Part shown: one piece after another, positions 34,984 through 43,707 of the stretch
Position numbering within the stretch: the stretch's first letter is position 1
Layout: each line of letters opens with the position of its first letter
NCBI GenBank assembly: GCA_036804505.1
Contig: DAIRSI010000011.1
Span: 41,569-105,568, forward strand
Length of the DNA: 64,000 bases
Direction: 5' to 3'
Source of the DNA: Phocaeicola_A sp036804505
Lineage (GTDB): Bacteria; Bacteroidota; Bacteroidia; Bacteroidales; Bacteroidaceae
Made by a program: the position numbers and the translations under genes
The notes under the pieces: generated by a model
The model's database searches: none
What the model saw: only the letters and a program-made list of their open reading frames with translations
What the model was told of the DNA's origin: nothing

Positions 34984-35541
34984 TTAAAGTCTTTCTTTAA
35001 AATAGTTCTCAATTTTCTTTACGGCCAAATGATAGGAGGCTTTTAATGCTCCTACGCTTGTTCCCAAGATATCCGACATATCTTCGTATTTCATTTCCTG
35101 ATAGTATTTCAGGTTGAATACAATCCTTTGTTTTTCAGGAAGTGAATGCAGGGCCTTTTGTAACAAGACAGCCGTTTCATCCCCATTGAAATAGGAGTCA
35201 CCTTCCAGCTTGTTGGCTATTACAGCATCCTCATCGTCCAGAGAAATATTGTTTTCCGCCTTTGCCTTGTTCAAGAAAGCAAGACTTTCATTCAAGGCTA
35301 TCTTGTAGAGCCATGTCGATATTTTTGCATCTCCTCTGAAGTACTGGATATTGTTCCATGCTTTCAGGAAAGTGTCTTGCAAGATGTCATTGGCATCATC
35401 GTGCGACAGCACAAGTCTGCGTATTTGCCAATAAAGCTGCTCGCTGTACTCTTTTACGATCAGCGAAAAAGCATTCGAGACCTCTTCCGGGTCCAGCAAT
35501 TGCTCTTTTATTCTATCTTCATCGTATATGTTCTGTTTCAC
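34984..35541 (-). CDS. ECF RNA polymerase sigma factor
   Basis: 185 residues with sigma region 2 (LYWQIRRLVLSHDDANDILQ, DTFLKAWNNIQYFRGDAKI, STWLYKIALNESLAFL) and region 4 (LPEKQRIVFNLKYYQEMKYE, ILGTSVGALKASYHLAVKKI). It differs from the locus sigma at 19853 and is closer to the general SigW/RpoE type. It heads a three-gene minus-strand operon with a putative anti-sigma protein and a periplasmic protein, the arrangement of an envelope-stress regulator. Confidence 0.92.
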   Translation of the reverse strand: MKQNIYDEDRIKEQLLDPEEVSNAFSLIVKEYSEQLYWQIRRLVLSHDDANDILQDTFLKAWNNIQYFRGDAKISTWLYKIALNESLAFLNKAKAENNISLDDEDAVIANKLEGDSYFNGDETAVLLQKALHSLPEKQRIVFNLKYYQEMKYEDMSDILGTSVGALKASYHLAVKKIENYFKERL

Positions 35542-35586
35542 TCGAGTATCCTTTGAATATATTTGATATGTTTTATCTTTAAAAGT

Positions 35587-36501
35587 TTAAACTTTAAAGC
35601 AAATATTTTCCTTTGCCAGGTAAGTATTGTCGAATATTTGTTTTGCCTCCTCCAACAAGACGCTTTCTTCTTCATATCTGGCCGAGAAATGGCCGATAAT
35701 CAGTTTCTTTACTTCTGCATTCTTTGCCAGTTCGGCAGCCTGCATGGCAGTTGTGTGAAATGTTTCCTTGGCACGTGCTTCGTCCGACGAAGCAAAGGTA
35801 GCTTCGTGATACAGAGTATCAATGCCTTTTATCTGTTGGACAATGCCGGGCTGATAAATCGTGTCGGAACAGTAAGCGTATTTCCTTGTGGGAGATGCCG
35901 GCAAGGTTATTTCTTCGTTGGGAATCACACGACCTTCCTCATCGATAAAATCCTCTCCGTTTTTTATCTTGTTCAATTCATAAATGGGAATACGGTATAA
36001 ATCAATCTTTTCTTTTATCAGGTGTCTGGCACTTTGTTTTTCCTCGAAAAGAAAGCCGCAACATGGTATTCGGTGTCTCAGTGGAATGGAATGAACCAGC
36101 AGGGATCTGTCTTCATAAATGATTTGTCGTTTATAGGTATCCACGGCTTGGAAAACAATCTTGTAACTCATCCCTTTACAGAAAAAATCGAGCTGAGGCT
36201 GTAACAGTGCTTGAAGTTCCGAAGGTGCGTGAATATACAAGGTTGCCGTTCTCTTCACCAGACCGAACGTCGAAAGAAGTCCCATCAAGCCAAAACAGTG
36301 GTCACCGTGCAGATGGGAAATGAAAATATGATTAAGCCTGCTGAATTTCAGTTTGGATTTCCTCATTTGCATTTGTGTGCCTTCGCCGCAGTCTATCATG
36401 AAGAGTTTGTCTCTAAAGTTTATCACTTGTGAAGAGGCAAAATGACGTGTAGTGGGCAGGGCTGAACCGCATCCTAGAATATGAACTTCGAATTTTTCCA
36501 T
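35587..36501 (-). CDS. rnz: Ribonuclease Z
   Basis: 304 residues from MEKFEVHILG; a longer in-frame start 48 bases upstream adds a hydrophobic stretch that does not belong to the family. The enzyme is a metallo-beta-lactamase-fold nuclease that trims tRNA 3' ends. The zinc motif is SHLHGDH (His63, His65, Asp67, His68), followed by GLMGLLSTF, with YCSDTIY and GHFSARY further on. It is read from the minus strand between the sigma factor gene and rpsA. Confidence 0.95.
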   Translation of the reverse strand: MEKFEVHILGCGSALPTTRHFASSQVINFRDKLFMIDCGEGTQMQMRKSKLKFSRLNHIFISHLHGDHCFGLMGLLSTFGLVKRTATLYIHAPSELQALLQPQLDFFCKGMSYKIVFQAVDTYKRQIIYEDRSLLVHSIPLRHRIPCCGFLFEEKQSARHLIKEKIDLYRIPIYELNKIKNGEDFIDEEGRVIPNEEITLPASPTRKYAYCSDTIYQPGIVQQIKGIDTLYHEATFASSDEARAKETFHTTAMQAAELAKNAEVKKLIIGHFSARYEEESVLLEEAKQIFDNTYLAKENICFKV

Positions 36502-36520
36502 TGCATGCAAAAGTAGATAA

Positions 36521-36556
36521 AAAAAGAGTGTATTCCAAAAGGAATGCACTCTTTTT
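36521..36556 (-). terminator. Terminator of rpsA
   Basis: A 16-bp stem with one G-U type pair (36521-36536 with 36541-36556) and AAAA loop. The minus strand continues into a T-run. It separates rpsA from rnz. Confidence 0.85.
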
Positions 36557-36577
36557 AAATTTATTGTTGAAGGGTAA

Positions 36578-38362
36578 TTACTTACCGGACAATTTTTCTT
36601 TCAAGGCAGCCAATGCATCGATATCGCCTAAGGTAGTTGAAGCAGCCTGGTTTTGGATAGCAGGAGCCTCATCTTTCTTTGGTCTCTTGTTGTTATTGGC
36701 TTTCTTTTCTGCCTTAGCTTCTTCTTTGGCAAGATCTTCGAACGTACGGCTGTGAGAAAGAATGATTCTCTTAGCGTCTTTATTGAATTCGATAACCTTG
36801 AATGGCAGTTTTTCTTCCAACTGAGCCTGTGAACCATCTTGTTTTACAAGGTGTTTAGGAGTTGCGAAACCTTCAACACCGTAAGGCAATGAAATGACAG
36901 CACCCTTGTCAAGCATTTCAATGATAGTGCCTTCGTGGATGGAACCTACGGTAAATACGCTTTCGAATACATCCCATGGATTATCTTCCAATTGCTTGTG
37001 GCCTAAGCTCAAGCGACGGTTCTCTTTGTCGATTTCCAAAACCTGAACATCGATGTCTGCACCAATCTGAGTGAACTCTGAAGGGTGTTTGATTTTCTTT
37101 GTCCAAGAAAGGTCGGAGATGTGAATCAATCCGTCTACTCCTTCTTCGATTTCTACAAATACACCGAAGTTAGTGAAGTTGCGGACTTTGGCTGTATGTT
37201 TGGAACCAACAGGATATTTCTCTTCGATAGTTTCCCATGGATCCGGTTTCAATTGCTTGATGCCTAATGACATTTTACGCTCTTCGCGGTCGAGAGTCAG
37301 GATCACTGCTTCTACAGTATCGCCAACCTTCATGAAGTCCTGAGCTGAACGCAAGTGCTGGCTCCAAGACATTTCTGAAACGTGAATCAAGCCTTCTACG
37401 CCCGGAGCTATTTCGATAAAAGCTCCATAATCGGCCATTACAACAACCTTTCCTGTTACCTTGTCGCCAACCTTCAAGTTTGGATCCAAAGCATCCCATG
37501 GATGAGGAGTCAGTTGTTTCAAGCCTAAAGCAATACGTTTCTTTTCGTCATCGAAATCAAGGATAACAACGTTCAGTTTCTGATCCAACTGTACGACTTC
37601 TTTCGGATCGCTTACGCGGCCCCAAGAAAGGTCTGTGATATGGATCAAGCCGTCTACGCCGCCCAAGTCGATGAATACTCCGTATGACGTAATATTTTTA
37701 ACGGTACCTTCAAGCACCTGTCCTTTTTCAAGTTTGCCGATGATTTCTTTCTTCTGCTGTTCAAGTTCAGCTTCGATAAGAGCCTTGTGAGATACAACGA
37801 CATTTTTGAATTCCTGGTTGATTTTAACAACTTTGAATTCCATTGTTTTGCCAACGAATACGTCGTAGTCACGGATAGGTTTAACATCAATTTGTGAGCC
37901 TGGCAAGAATGCTTCGATTCCGAATACGTCAACAATCATACCACCCTTGGTACGACACTTAACATAACCCTTGATTACTTCTTCTGATTCGAGAGCTGCA
38001 TTGACACGGTCCCAAGAACGTGTAGCACGTGCTTTCTTGTGAGAAAGAATCAACTGGCCTTTCTTGTCCTCTTGGTTCTCAACATATACTTCTACCGTAT
38101 CGCCGATTTTCAGATCCGGATTGTAGCGGAATTCGCTCATAGGAACGATACCGTCTGATTTGTAACCGATGTTGATGACAACTTCGCGTTTGTTCATTGC
38201 TATGACTGTACCGTCAACCACTTCGTTGCTGCTGACTTTGTTTAATGTGCCGTCATAGGCTTTTTCCATTTCTTCTTTGCTGGCCTGAGTCTCGGGGTTT
38301 CCGTTCTCGTAGGCATCCCAATCAAAATCTTCGATAGGAGCAATGTTCTTTAAATTTTCCAT
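36578..38362 (-). CDS. rpsA: 30S ribosomal protein S1
   Basis: 594 residues with six S1-type RNA-binding repeats, visible through recurring strands such as GVFIDLGGVDGLIHITDLSW, GAFIEIAPGVEGLIHVSEMS and GVFVEIEEGVDGLIHISDLS. The N-terminal ~50 residues are acidic. S1 helps load mRNA on the 30S subunit, which matters in Bacteroides where Shine-Dalgarno use is weak. The C-terminus ends in a Lys/Ala-rich low-complexity tail (EEAKAEKKANNNKRPKKDEA). A good promoter lies upstream at 38424-38455. Confidence 0.97.
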   Translation of the reverse strand: MENLKNIAPIEDFDWDAYENGNPETQASKEEMEKAYDGTLNKVSSNEVVDGTVIAMNKREVVINIGYKSDGIVPMSEFRYNPDLKIGDTVEVYVENQEDKKGQLILSHKKARATRSWDRVNAALESEEVIKGYVKCRTKGGMIVDVFGIEAFLPGSQIDVKPIRDYDVFVGKTMEFKVVKINQEFKNVVVSHKALIEAELEQQKKEIIGKLEKGQVLEGTVKNITSYGVFIDLGGVDGLIHITDLSWGRVSDPKEVVQLDQKLNVVILDFDDEKKRIALGLKQLTPHPWDALDPNLKVGDKVTGKVVVMADYGAFIEIAPGVEGLIHVSEMSWSQHLRSAQDFMKVGDTVEAVILTLDREERKMSLGIKQLKPDPWETIEEKYPVGSKHTAKVRNFTNFGVFVEIEEGVDGLIHISDLSWTKKIKHPSEFTQIGADIDVQVLEIDKENRRLSLGHKQLEDNPWDVFESVFTVGSIHEGTIIEMLDKGAVISLPYGVEGFATPKHLVKQDGSQAQLEEKLPFKVIEFNKDAKRIILSHSRTFEDLAKEEAKAEKKANNNKRPKKDEAPAIQNQAASTTLGDIDALAALKEKLSGK

Positions 38363-38423
38363 TCAATTAACTGTTTTAATTATTAAATAAGTTAGACATT
38401 ATATGGTTTATATAATTTCGCGT

Positions 38424-38455
38424 GCAAAATTACAACTTTTTATTTGATTGACAAT
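38424..38455 (-). promoter_or_regulatory. Promoter of rpsA
   Basis: Read on the minus strand: ATTG (38455-38452), 19 bases, then TAATTTTGC (38432-38424), a perfect -7 box. It gives a leader of about 55 bases. Confidence 0.6.
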
Positions 38456-38504
38456 TGTTTCGCTACCGTTTTTTTTGTACAGACAATTTTTTATTCGTGG
38501 AATT

Positions 38505-38535
38505 ATTGCTTTATTAATATTTATTCTTATATTTG
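38505..38535 (+). promoter_or_regulatory. Promoter of the hybrid histidine kinase gene
   Basis: ATTG (38505-38508), 19 bases, then TATATTTG (38528-38535), a full TAnnTTTG match. Transcription would start about 15-20 bases before the ATG at 38559. Confidence 0.55.
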
Positions 38536-38558
38536 TAAATTATTAAAAAGTAGTGAGG

Positions 38559-40247
38559 ATGGAGATTAGTTATGTTTTATACGTAATTATTGTATTGTGC
38601 CTTCTTTTTTTATTGTTTTTCAAAGTGTATCAGCAAAAACGAACTGAGAGAGAGACCAATATTGTGAAGAAAGAACAAGAGGTATCTGGTCAGCTTTCTT
38701 TGTCTGTTTATTCTGAAGAAATAATTCGTAATCTTGGGGTTTATATTTGTATCATTGACAAAGATGTTCGTGTTGTCAAAACTAATTATTATGAGATAAA
38801 TAAAACTCCGCAATCACCGGATCAAAAGCTTCTATTGGGAAATGTCCTTCGATGTAAAAACGGGGAAGACGCCGGATTATGTGGAGATGGAGAGGCTTGC
38901 AAGCATTGCCCCATACGTAAATCTATCGTGAATTCTTTTATTGCCAAAGATGGCTTTGATGATCTGGAGGTGGGAATGCGCCTTTATACATCGGGTGACA
39001 GAATGAGATTTGTGGATTGTGTAGTTAACATTTCCGCCAAATTCTTGAATTTGAATGAAGAGCCTTATCTACTGCTTACAATAAGGGATATTTCGAAATA
39101 TAAGATACTTCAGAAAAATCTTGAAATAGCGCGTGATCAAGCCGAAGAAGCTAACAGACAGAAATCTGCTTTTATATCTAACATGAGCCATGAGGTTAGA
39201 ACTCCGCTCAATGCAATCGTTGGTTTTTCGGATTTATTGACTACGACTACAGATGATGCCAAGAAACAATCGTATATCGACATCATCCATACCAACAATA
39301 ATCTTTTGCTGAGCATTGTCAATGATGTTTTGGATTTATCGAAACTGGAAAGTGGAACTATCGAATTATCTTATTCAAAAGAGGATTTGAATATGGTTAT
39401 GTGTGAACTTGAAGCAATTTTCAGGAGAAGACTGGAAGTGATGGAAAAACCTGTCCAGATATTATTTAAACCTGCTGAGGAGTCTTGCTATATGGAAATG
39501 GCCAAAAACCGAATTATTCAAGTTCTGTCTAATTTGTTGACAAACGCGATAAAAAACACAGAAACGGGATCCATTACTTTCGGCTACGAGAAGCGGGAAG
39601 AAACTGTTTATTGTTATGTTACTGATACAGGCATTGGAATTCCTGAGAGCGAGCAGGAAAAGATTTTTCATCGTTTTGTGAAACTGGATGCCAGTAAACA
39701 GGGAACAGGATTGGGATTATCTATATGTAAGTTGATCGTTGACAAAATGGGTGGACAAATAGGCGTAAATTCCATCGAAGGAAAAGGTTCTACATTTTGG
39801 TTCGTTTTGCCTAGGACGAAACCCGTCAAGTGGGAGGGTAATTTTACTCACATGAAGGCAGAAGGAAAAACGGCCGATGGAATCCTTAATAACAAGAAAA
39901 TGAAGGTCTTGGTTGCTGAAAATTCCGATATTGAATTCAACCTTTTAAAGAATAATCTATTGCAGCAATATTTTGTCATTCGGGCTAAAGATGGCGAAGA
40001 AGCTGTTTCTGCATTTTTTAAAGAAGCCCCTGATATGATTCTTATGGATTTAAAAATGCCGAAAGTTAACGGTTATGAGGCTACCGATGCTATCCGGCAA
40101 ATATCTTCTACTATTCCTATTATAGCCATGGCACATCTGGAAGAAAACGAAAAGGTGGATTTCTTGACTAAAGGGTTCAGCGCTTTTGTCCCACAACCAG
40201 TGGAATGGAAGCAGTTGTTGAATATTCTATCAACTTTTTATACGTAA
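38559..40247 (+). CDS. Hybrid histidine kinase with Cys-rich PAS sensor and degenerate receiver
   Basis: 562 residues from MEISYVLYVI; a GTG 6 bases upstream is possible. One membrane helix (about 5-22) is followed by a PAS-like domain carrying four cysteines (C99, C108, C114, C117; pattern C-x8-C-x5-C-x2-C-P). The HisKA box MSHEVRTPLNAIVGF has His211, and the ATPase domain includes ITNAIKNT-like LLTNAIKNTE, VTDTGIGIPE and GTGLGLSICKL. The C-terminal receiver keeps Asp497 (MILMDLKMP), but the usual acidic pair is Glu-Asn, the conserved Thr is missing (IIAMAHLEEN) and Lys is replaced by Gln546 (VPQPVEW). It may be a phosphate-insensitive output. Convergent with the sugar-kinase gene, 4 bases apart. 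Confidence 0.9.
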   Translation: MEISYVLYVIIVLCLLFLLFFKVYQQKRTERETNIVKKEQEVSGQLSLSVYSEEIIRNLGVYICIIDKDVRVVKTNYYEINKTPQSPDQKLLLGNVLRCKNGEDAGLCGDGEACKHCPIRKSIVNSFIAKDGFDDLEVGMRLYTSGDRMRFVDCVVNISAKFLNLNEEPYLLLTIRDISKYKILQKNLEIARDQAEEANRQKSAFISNMSHEVRTPLNAIVGFSDLLTTTTDDAKKQSYIDIIHTNNNLLLSIVNDVLDLSKLESGTIELSYSKEDLNMVMCELEAIFRRRLEVMEKPVQILFKPAEESCYMEMAKNRIIQVLSNLLTNAIKNTETGSITFGYEKREETVYCYVTDTGIGIPESEQEKIFHRFVKLDASKQGTGLGLSICKLIVDKMGGQIGVNSIEGKGSTFWFVLPRTKPVKWEGNFTHMKAEGKTADGILNNKKMKVLVAENSDIEFNLLKNNLLQQYFVIRAKDGEEAVSAFFKEAPDMILMDLKMPKVNGYEATDAIRQISSTIPIIAMAHLEENEKVDFLTKGFSAFVPQPVEWKQLLNILSTFYT

Positions 40248-40251
40248 TGAA

Positions 40252-41097
40252 TCAGGAATGATACTTTGCCAGTTCCATAATGGGGCTCTGTATGATTTTC
40301 CCAATCGAATAATCATATTTTCTTGCTGTTTCTGCCAACTCTTCTGCACAATAGAATGCTACGGAACCTACAAAATTTACAGACAAATCCTTTCTGCCAT
40401 AGCTCTCTAAATTCCGTTTGAAGAAATCGGAAAAACTATCTATCAAGAGGCTATGTATTTCCGGGAAGTGTTTGTTTTCTCCTATAAAGGGAGCCAAACT
40501 TGACAAAAATCGGTTCGCTTGCGGTTCGCGATATATCTTGTTTAGAATGATTTCCGGAGTCAGTTCAAATCTCTCAAAAAATTTCTTGCATAGATAGTCG
40601 GGCAGTTGGTGCTTCAGGCAATCGGCGACCAGTCTTTTTCCTAAAACAGCTCCACTGCCTTCGTCGCCGAGAATATATCCTAGAGGAGGGGTGTTAGCCA
40701 CGATATCGCAACCGTCGTAAAGGCATGAGTTGGATCCTGTTCCCAAGATGCAGGCAATCCCTTCAGTCTTTCCAAGCAGAGCGCGGGCTGCGCCCAGCAA
40801 ATCACTTTCAACGTAGATCTTTGAAACCGGGAAGATAAATTCCAATGCTTTTTCCACTGCATGCTTTTTTACTTTTGTACATCCGGCACCATAAAAGTAT
40901 ATTTCACTAATATCAGTGCAGGAAATATCTTTCGGCAATTCCGGCAAGAGTTGCAGGTTTATTGTCTGCTTTATATCATCCGATGTCTGGTGATAGGGAT
41001 TGATGCCTGTAGTCCTGACCATCGAAGTTTTGTCTTTCGTATATATGAGCCAGTCCGTTTTTGTTGCCCCACTGTCGGCAATTATTCTCATATTCAT
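40252..41097 (-). CDS. BadF/BadG-type sugar kinase (MurNAc or GlcNAc kinase-like)
   Basis: 281 residues of the ASKHA fold: phosphate-1 loop ADSGATKTDW, ACILGTGSNSCLYDG and YILGDEGSGAVLG. Bacteroidetes members of this family include the MurNAc kinase MurK of Tannerella forsythia and GlcNAc kinases, so an amino-sugar substrate fits. The ATG overlaps the stop of the AmpG-like gene by 4 bases, which also supports this start over the ATG two codons later. As last gene of the operon it could phosphorylate amino sugars brought in by the transporter. The sequence does not tell MurNAc from GlcNAc. Confidence 0.82.
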   Translation of the reverse strand: MNMRIIADSGATKTDWLIYTKDKTSMVRTTGINPYHQTSDDIKQTINLQLLPELPKDISCTDISEIYFYGAGCTKVKKHAVEKALEFIFPVSKIYVESDLLGAARALLGKTEGIACILGTGSNSCLYDGCDIVANTPPLGYILGDEGSGAVLGKRLVADCLKHQLPDYLCKKFFERFELTPEIILNKIYREPQANRFLSSLAPFIGENKHFPEIHSLLIDSFSDFFKRNLESYGRKDLSVNFVGSVAFYCAEELAETARKYDYSIGKIIQSPIMELAKYHS

Positions 41098-42386
41098 TTT
41101 CCTTGTTCTTGTTTTAATTCCTTTTTACCATAAAACGGATTTATTTTAATGCTGGCGGTGACAATGAAGGTGATGAAGCAAGTGGACATGATTATCAGGA
41201 AAAAGGATTGATAACCCACACTTTCCTGAATCCAGCCGGACACCATACCCAACATATTTCCTAGGGCCATGAATCCCGTGCAAAATGCATAATGGGCGGT
41301 TTTGTGAGGGCCTTCAGCAAATTCCATCAGATAAAGCATATAGGCCGTAAATCCAAATCCGTAGCCAAATTGTTCGATGAAAACAGCAATATTAATGGTC
41401 CAGAAATCAGAAGGTTGTACCATGCTCAGAAAAACAAAGGCTCCGCAACTCAGAGTAATGCTCAGAGCCATTGGCCAAAGCCATCGTTTCAAACCTCCAT
41501 GTGCAACGACAAATCCTCCGATAATACCACCGGCCAATAATCCGATAACACCGAAAATTCCATATATGGTTCCCAGATATTCTGTTGAAATGCCAAGTCC
41601 GCCTTTTGTTACAGGATCCAGCATGAATGGCGAGATAATTCGTTGCAACAAAGTTTCCGGAAGTCGATAGAACAACATGAATGCCATTGCGGGAATGACG
41701 TGAGGTTTCTTGAAGAAAGTTGAGAAAGTGATCCCAAATTCATTCAATATCACTTTTGCGTCTTTCTTTTCTTCACCCGAGACGGAAGTGTCAGCAATTG
41801 GATGGGGGAGGAAAAATTTGTGATATAAGAAAAGGAGAATCATCAAACCTGCTGTAATAAAATATGTGGTCGACCAGGATAAAGCAATACTGCCTCTTTT
41901 TTCCAACCAACCTGCCAGAATAACTAATACTCCTTGCCCTACGACCATGGAGACACGATAGAAGGTTGAACGTATTCCCACGTAAAAAGCTCTGTCATGC
42001 TCATCAAGTTCCAACATATAAAAGCCGTCTGCCGCAATGTCATGAGTAGCGGAACTGAATGCCAAAAGGAAGAAAATGGCAATGGTAGCCTGAAAAAAGA
42101 ATGAAGTAGGTATGGCAAAGGCAACGCCGGACAAACCGATACCTAATATGAATTGCATGATGACAATCCACCATCTTTTTTTCTTGAAGATATCGACGAA
42201 AGGTGACCATAAAGGCTTAATGACCCAGGGCCAACCCATCAGGGCAGTCCAAAAGGTGATTTCGGTATTCGAAATGCCCATCTTTTTATACATGACAATC
42301 GACAACATCATAATGGCCGCATAAGGCAGTCCTTCTGCAAAATACAGTGTCGGTATCCAACACCAGGGTGATTTCTTTTCCATCAT
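41094..42386 (-). CDS. ampG: AmpG-type major facilitator transporter (muropeptide permease-like)
   Basis: 430 residues with about 12 hydrophobic segments and the AmpG start pattern (WIPTLYFAEGLPYAAIMMLS, WPWVIKPLWSPFVDI). AmpG proteins import GlcNAc-anhydroMurNAc muropeptides into the cytoplasm for recycling. Its ATG shares one base with the stop of the SpoIID-like gene, and its stop overlaps the kinase ATG by 4 bases, so the three are translationally coupled. The neighbours strengthen a peptidoglycan assignment. Other substrates cannot be excluded. Confidence 0.85.
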   Translation of the reverse strand: MMEKKSPWCWIPTLYFAEGLPYAAIMMLSIVMYKKMGISNTEITFWTALMGWPWVIKPLWSPFVDIFKKKRWWIVIMQFILGIGLSGVAFAIPTSFFFQATIAIFFLLAFSSATHDIAADGFYMLELDEHDRAFYVGIRSTFYRVSMVVGQGVLVILAGWLEKRGSIALSWSTTYFITAGLMILLFLYHKFFLPHPIADTSVSGEEKKDAKVILNEFGITFSTFFKKPHVIPAMAFMLFYRLPETLLQRIISPFMLDPVTKGGLGISTEYLGTIYGIFGVIGLLAGGIIGGFVVAHGGLKRWLWPMALSITLSCGAFVFLSMVQPSDFWTINIAVFIEQFGYGFGFTAYMLYLMEFAEGPHKTAHYAFCTGFMALGNMLGMVSGWIQESVGYQSFFLIIMSTCFITFIVTASIKINPFYGKKELKQEQGK

Positions 42387-43696
42387 CAGTATAATGTTTT
42401 AACTTCAGCACCTTTATAATAATGGGCTAGAATCTGTATATAATTGTAACCGTGTTCACCCATGACTGCAGCTCCTATCTGGCATAGTCCCACTCCATGT
42501 CCCCAACCTGCACCAATTAATGTAAAACTTTGTGGAACACCTCTGACAGACTCTCCTTTGTCGACAACAAAAGCACTGCTAAACAAGTGACTTTCACTCA
42601 GAGTCCTTCGTATTTCAAGTTCCTTACCAATGATAAGCGTCTTCTTATCACCTACAATTTGCAATTTGGAAATACGGCCGGACTTGCCTCTTTGAATAGG
42701 GATTAAGTCTAAAATATGTCCGAAATCCTGTTTCGTGTTTCGAGAAATCAATTCACTGATTTCTTCCTGGGTATAATCGACTTTCCAACGATAGAAATCC
42801 GTTGTCTCTTGATCATAGTTATTCAGAATTTGACTAATGATTTTCTTGTCGTGAGTATTGCAGAAGGATTGTGCATTGCTTCTGATCCATTTTTGGGCTT
42901 CTTTCTCCTGACACAAATCTATAGTGGGATTTTCGTCTTCTTTGTCACGAATGGAACTCAAATATGGGTACTTCTTATTTTCCCAGCAGTATTCGAATTC
43001 TTCAGTTACTCCACCACAACATTTACTGAATCTTGCATCACAAATGCTTTTTTCATACATTAGGATTTGACCTCTCGTTGCCTTGACAGCTTCCACAACC
43101 GAATCGTTTGTCGCTTTAGTGATTCCTTGGTATCTTTGACAGTGATCATCTGCGCAAACATCGAAAATAGTATGGTCTTCCCGGTCATACCACCGGATGA
43201 ATTCAGTATCTGTTTTCATGATTGAAAAGAATCCATTGTCGTGGTGCACCATTGCTTTTCTCTTCTCCATTTGTGCGAAGAGCCAGCTTCGGCTGATGAC
43301 AGCGTGGGTCTTCAGGAATTCCAAGGAAGAAGTTGCATTCATTTCGGAAGAAATGACGCTTATCAAATAATTCTCTACAGGCAATATGTTGATGGCACAG
43401 ATTTTTTCCTCTTCAACAACCAGCTTTAGGATTCCGTTGAAAATCTGAGTTTCCTTTCTTTCCCAATGAAAATTAATGCCTATGGTAACGTCATATAGAG
43501 AAAAAGATGCATTGTCGTCCTGTGGCGTAAAGGTTAATTCCTTATATAGACTTCCATTCCATGAAATTCCGCCTTCATTGAAGAATACGATTTGTTTTCC
43601 ACAGACAATTTCTCCTTTAGCCAAATAATTATTATTTAAAGTGAACGAAATTTGCTGTGCGCTTACTATGCCGACACTTACTTCAGGTTCTTTCAT
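42386..43696 (-). CDS. SpoIID/LytB domain protein without a signal peptide
   Basis: 436 residues. The SpoIID core is clear: NILPVENYLISVISSEMNAT with Glu118 at the position of the SpoIID catalytic Glu, LKTHAVISRSWLF, DDHCQRYQGI, ATRGQILMY, CCGGVTEEFEYCW, and the C-terminal GAGWGHGVGLCQIGAAVMG. SpoIID itself is an extracytoplasmic lytic transglycosylase acting on denuded glycan. This protein starts MKEPEVSVGIVSAQ, with no signal peptide or membrane helix, so it is predicted to be cytoplasmic. With AmpG next to it, a role on imported muropeptides is plausible. A wrong start is unlikely because only 11 bases separate it from the upstream gene. Confidence 0.85.
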   Translation of the reverse strand: MKEPEVSVGIVSAQQISFTLNNNYLAKGEIVCGKQIVFFNEGGISWNGSLYKELTFTPQDDNASFSLYDVTIGINFHWERKETQIFNGILKLVVEEEKICAINILPVENYLISVISSEMNATSSLEFLKTHAVISRSWLFAQMEKRKAMVHHDNGFFSIMKTDTEFIRWYDREDHTIFDVCADDHCQRYQGITKATNDSVVEAVKATRGQILMYEKSICDARFSKCCGGVTEEFEYCWENKKYPYLSSIRDKEDENPTIDLCQEKEAQKWIRSNAQSFCNTHDKKIISQILNNYDQETTDFYRWKVDYTQEEISELISRNTKQDFGHILDLIPIQRGKSGRISKLQIVGDKKTLIIGKELEIRRTLSESHLFSSAFVVDKGESVRGVPQSFTLIGAGWGHGVGLCQIGAAVMGEHGYNYIQILAHYYKGAEVKTLY

Positions 43697-43707
43697 TATT
43701 GTTTTTA

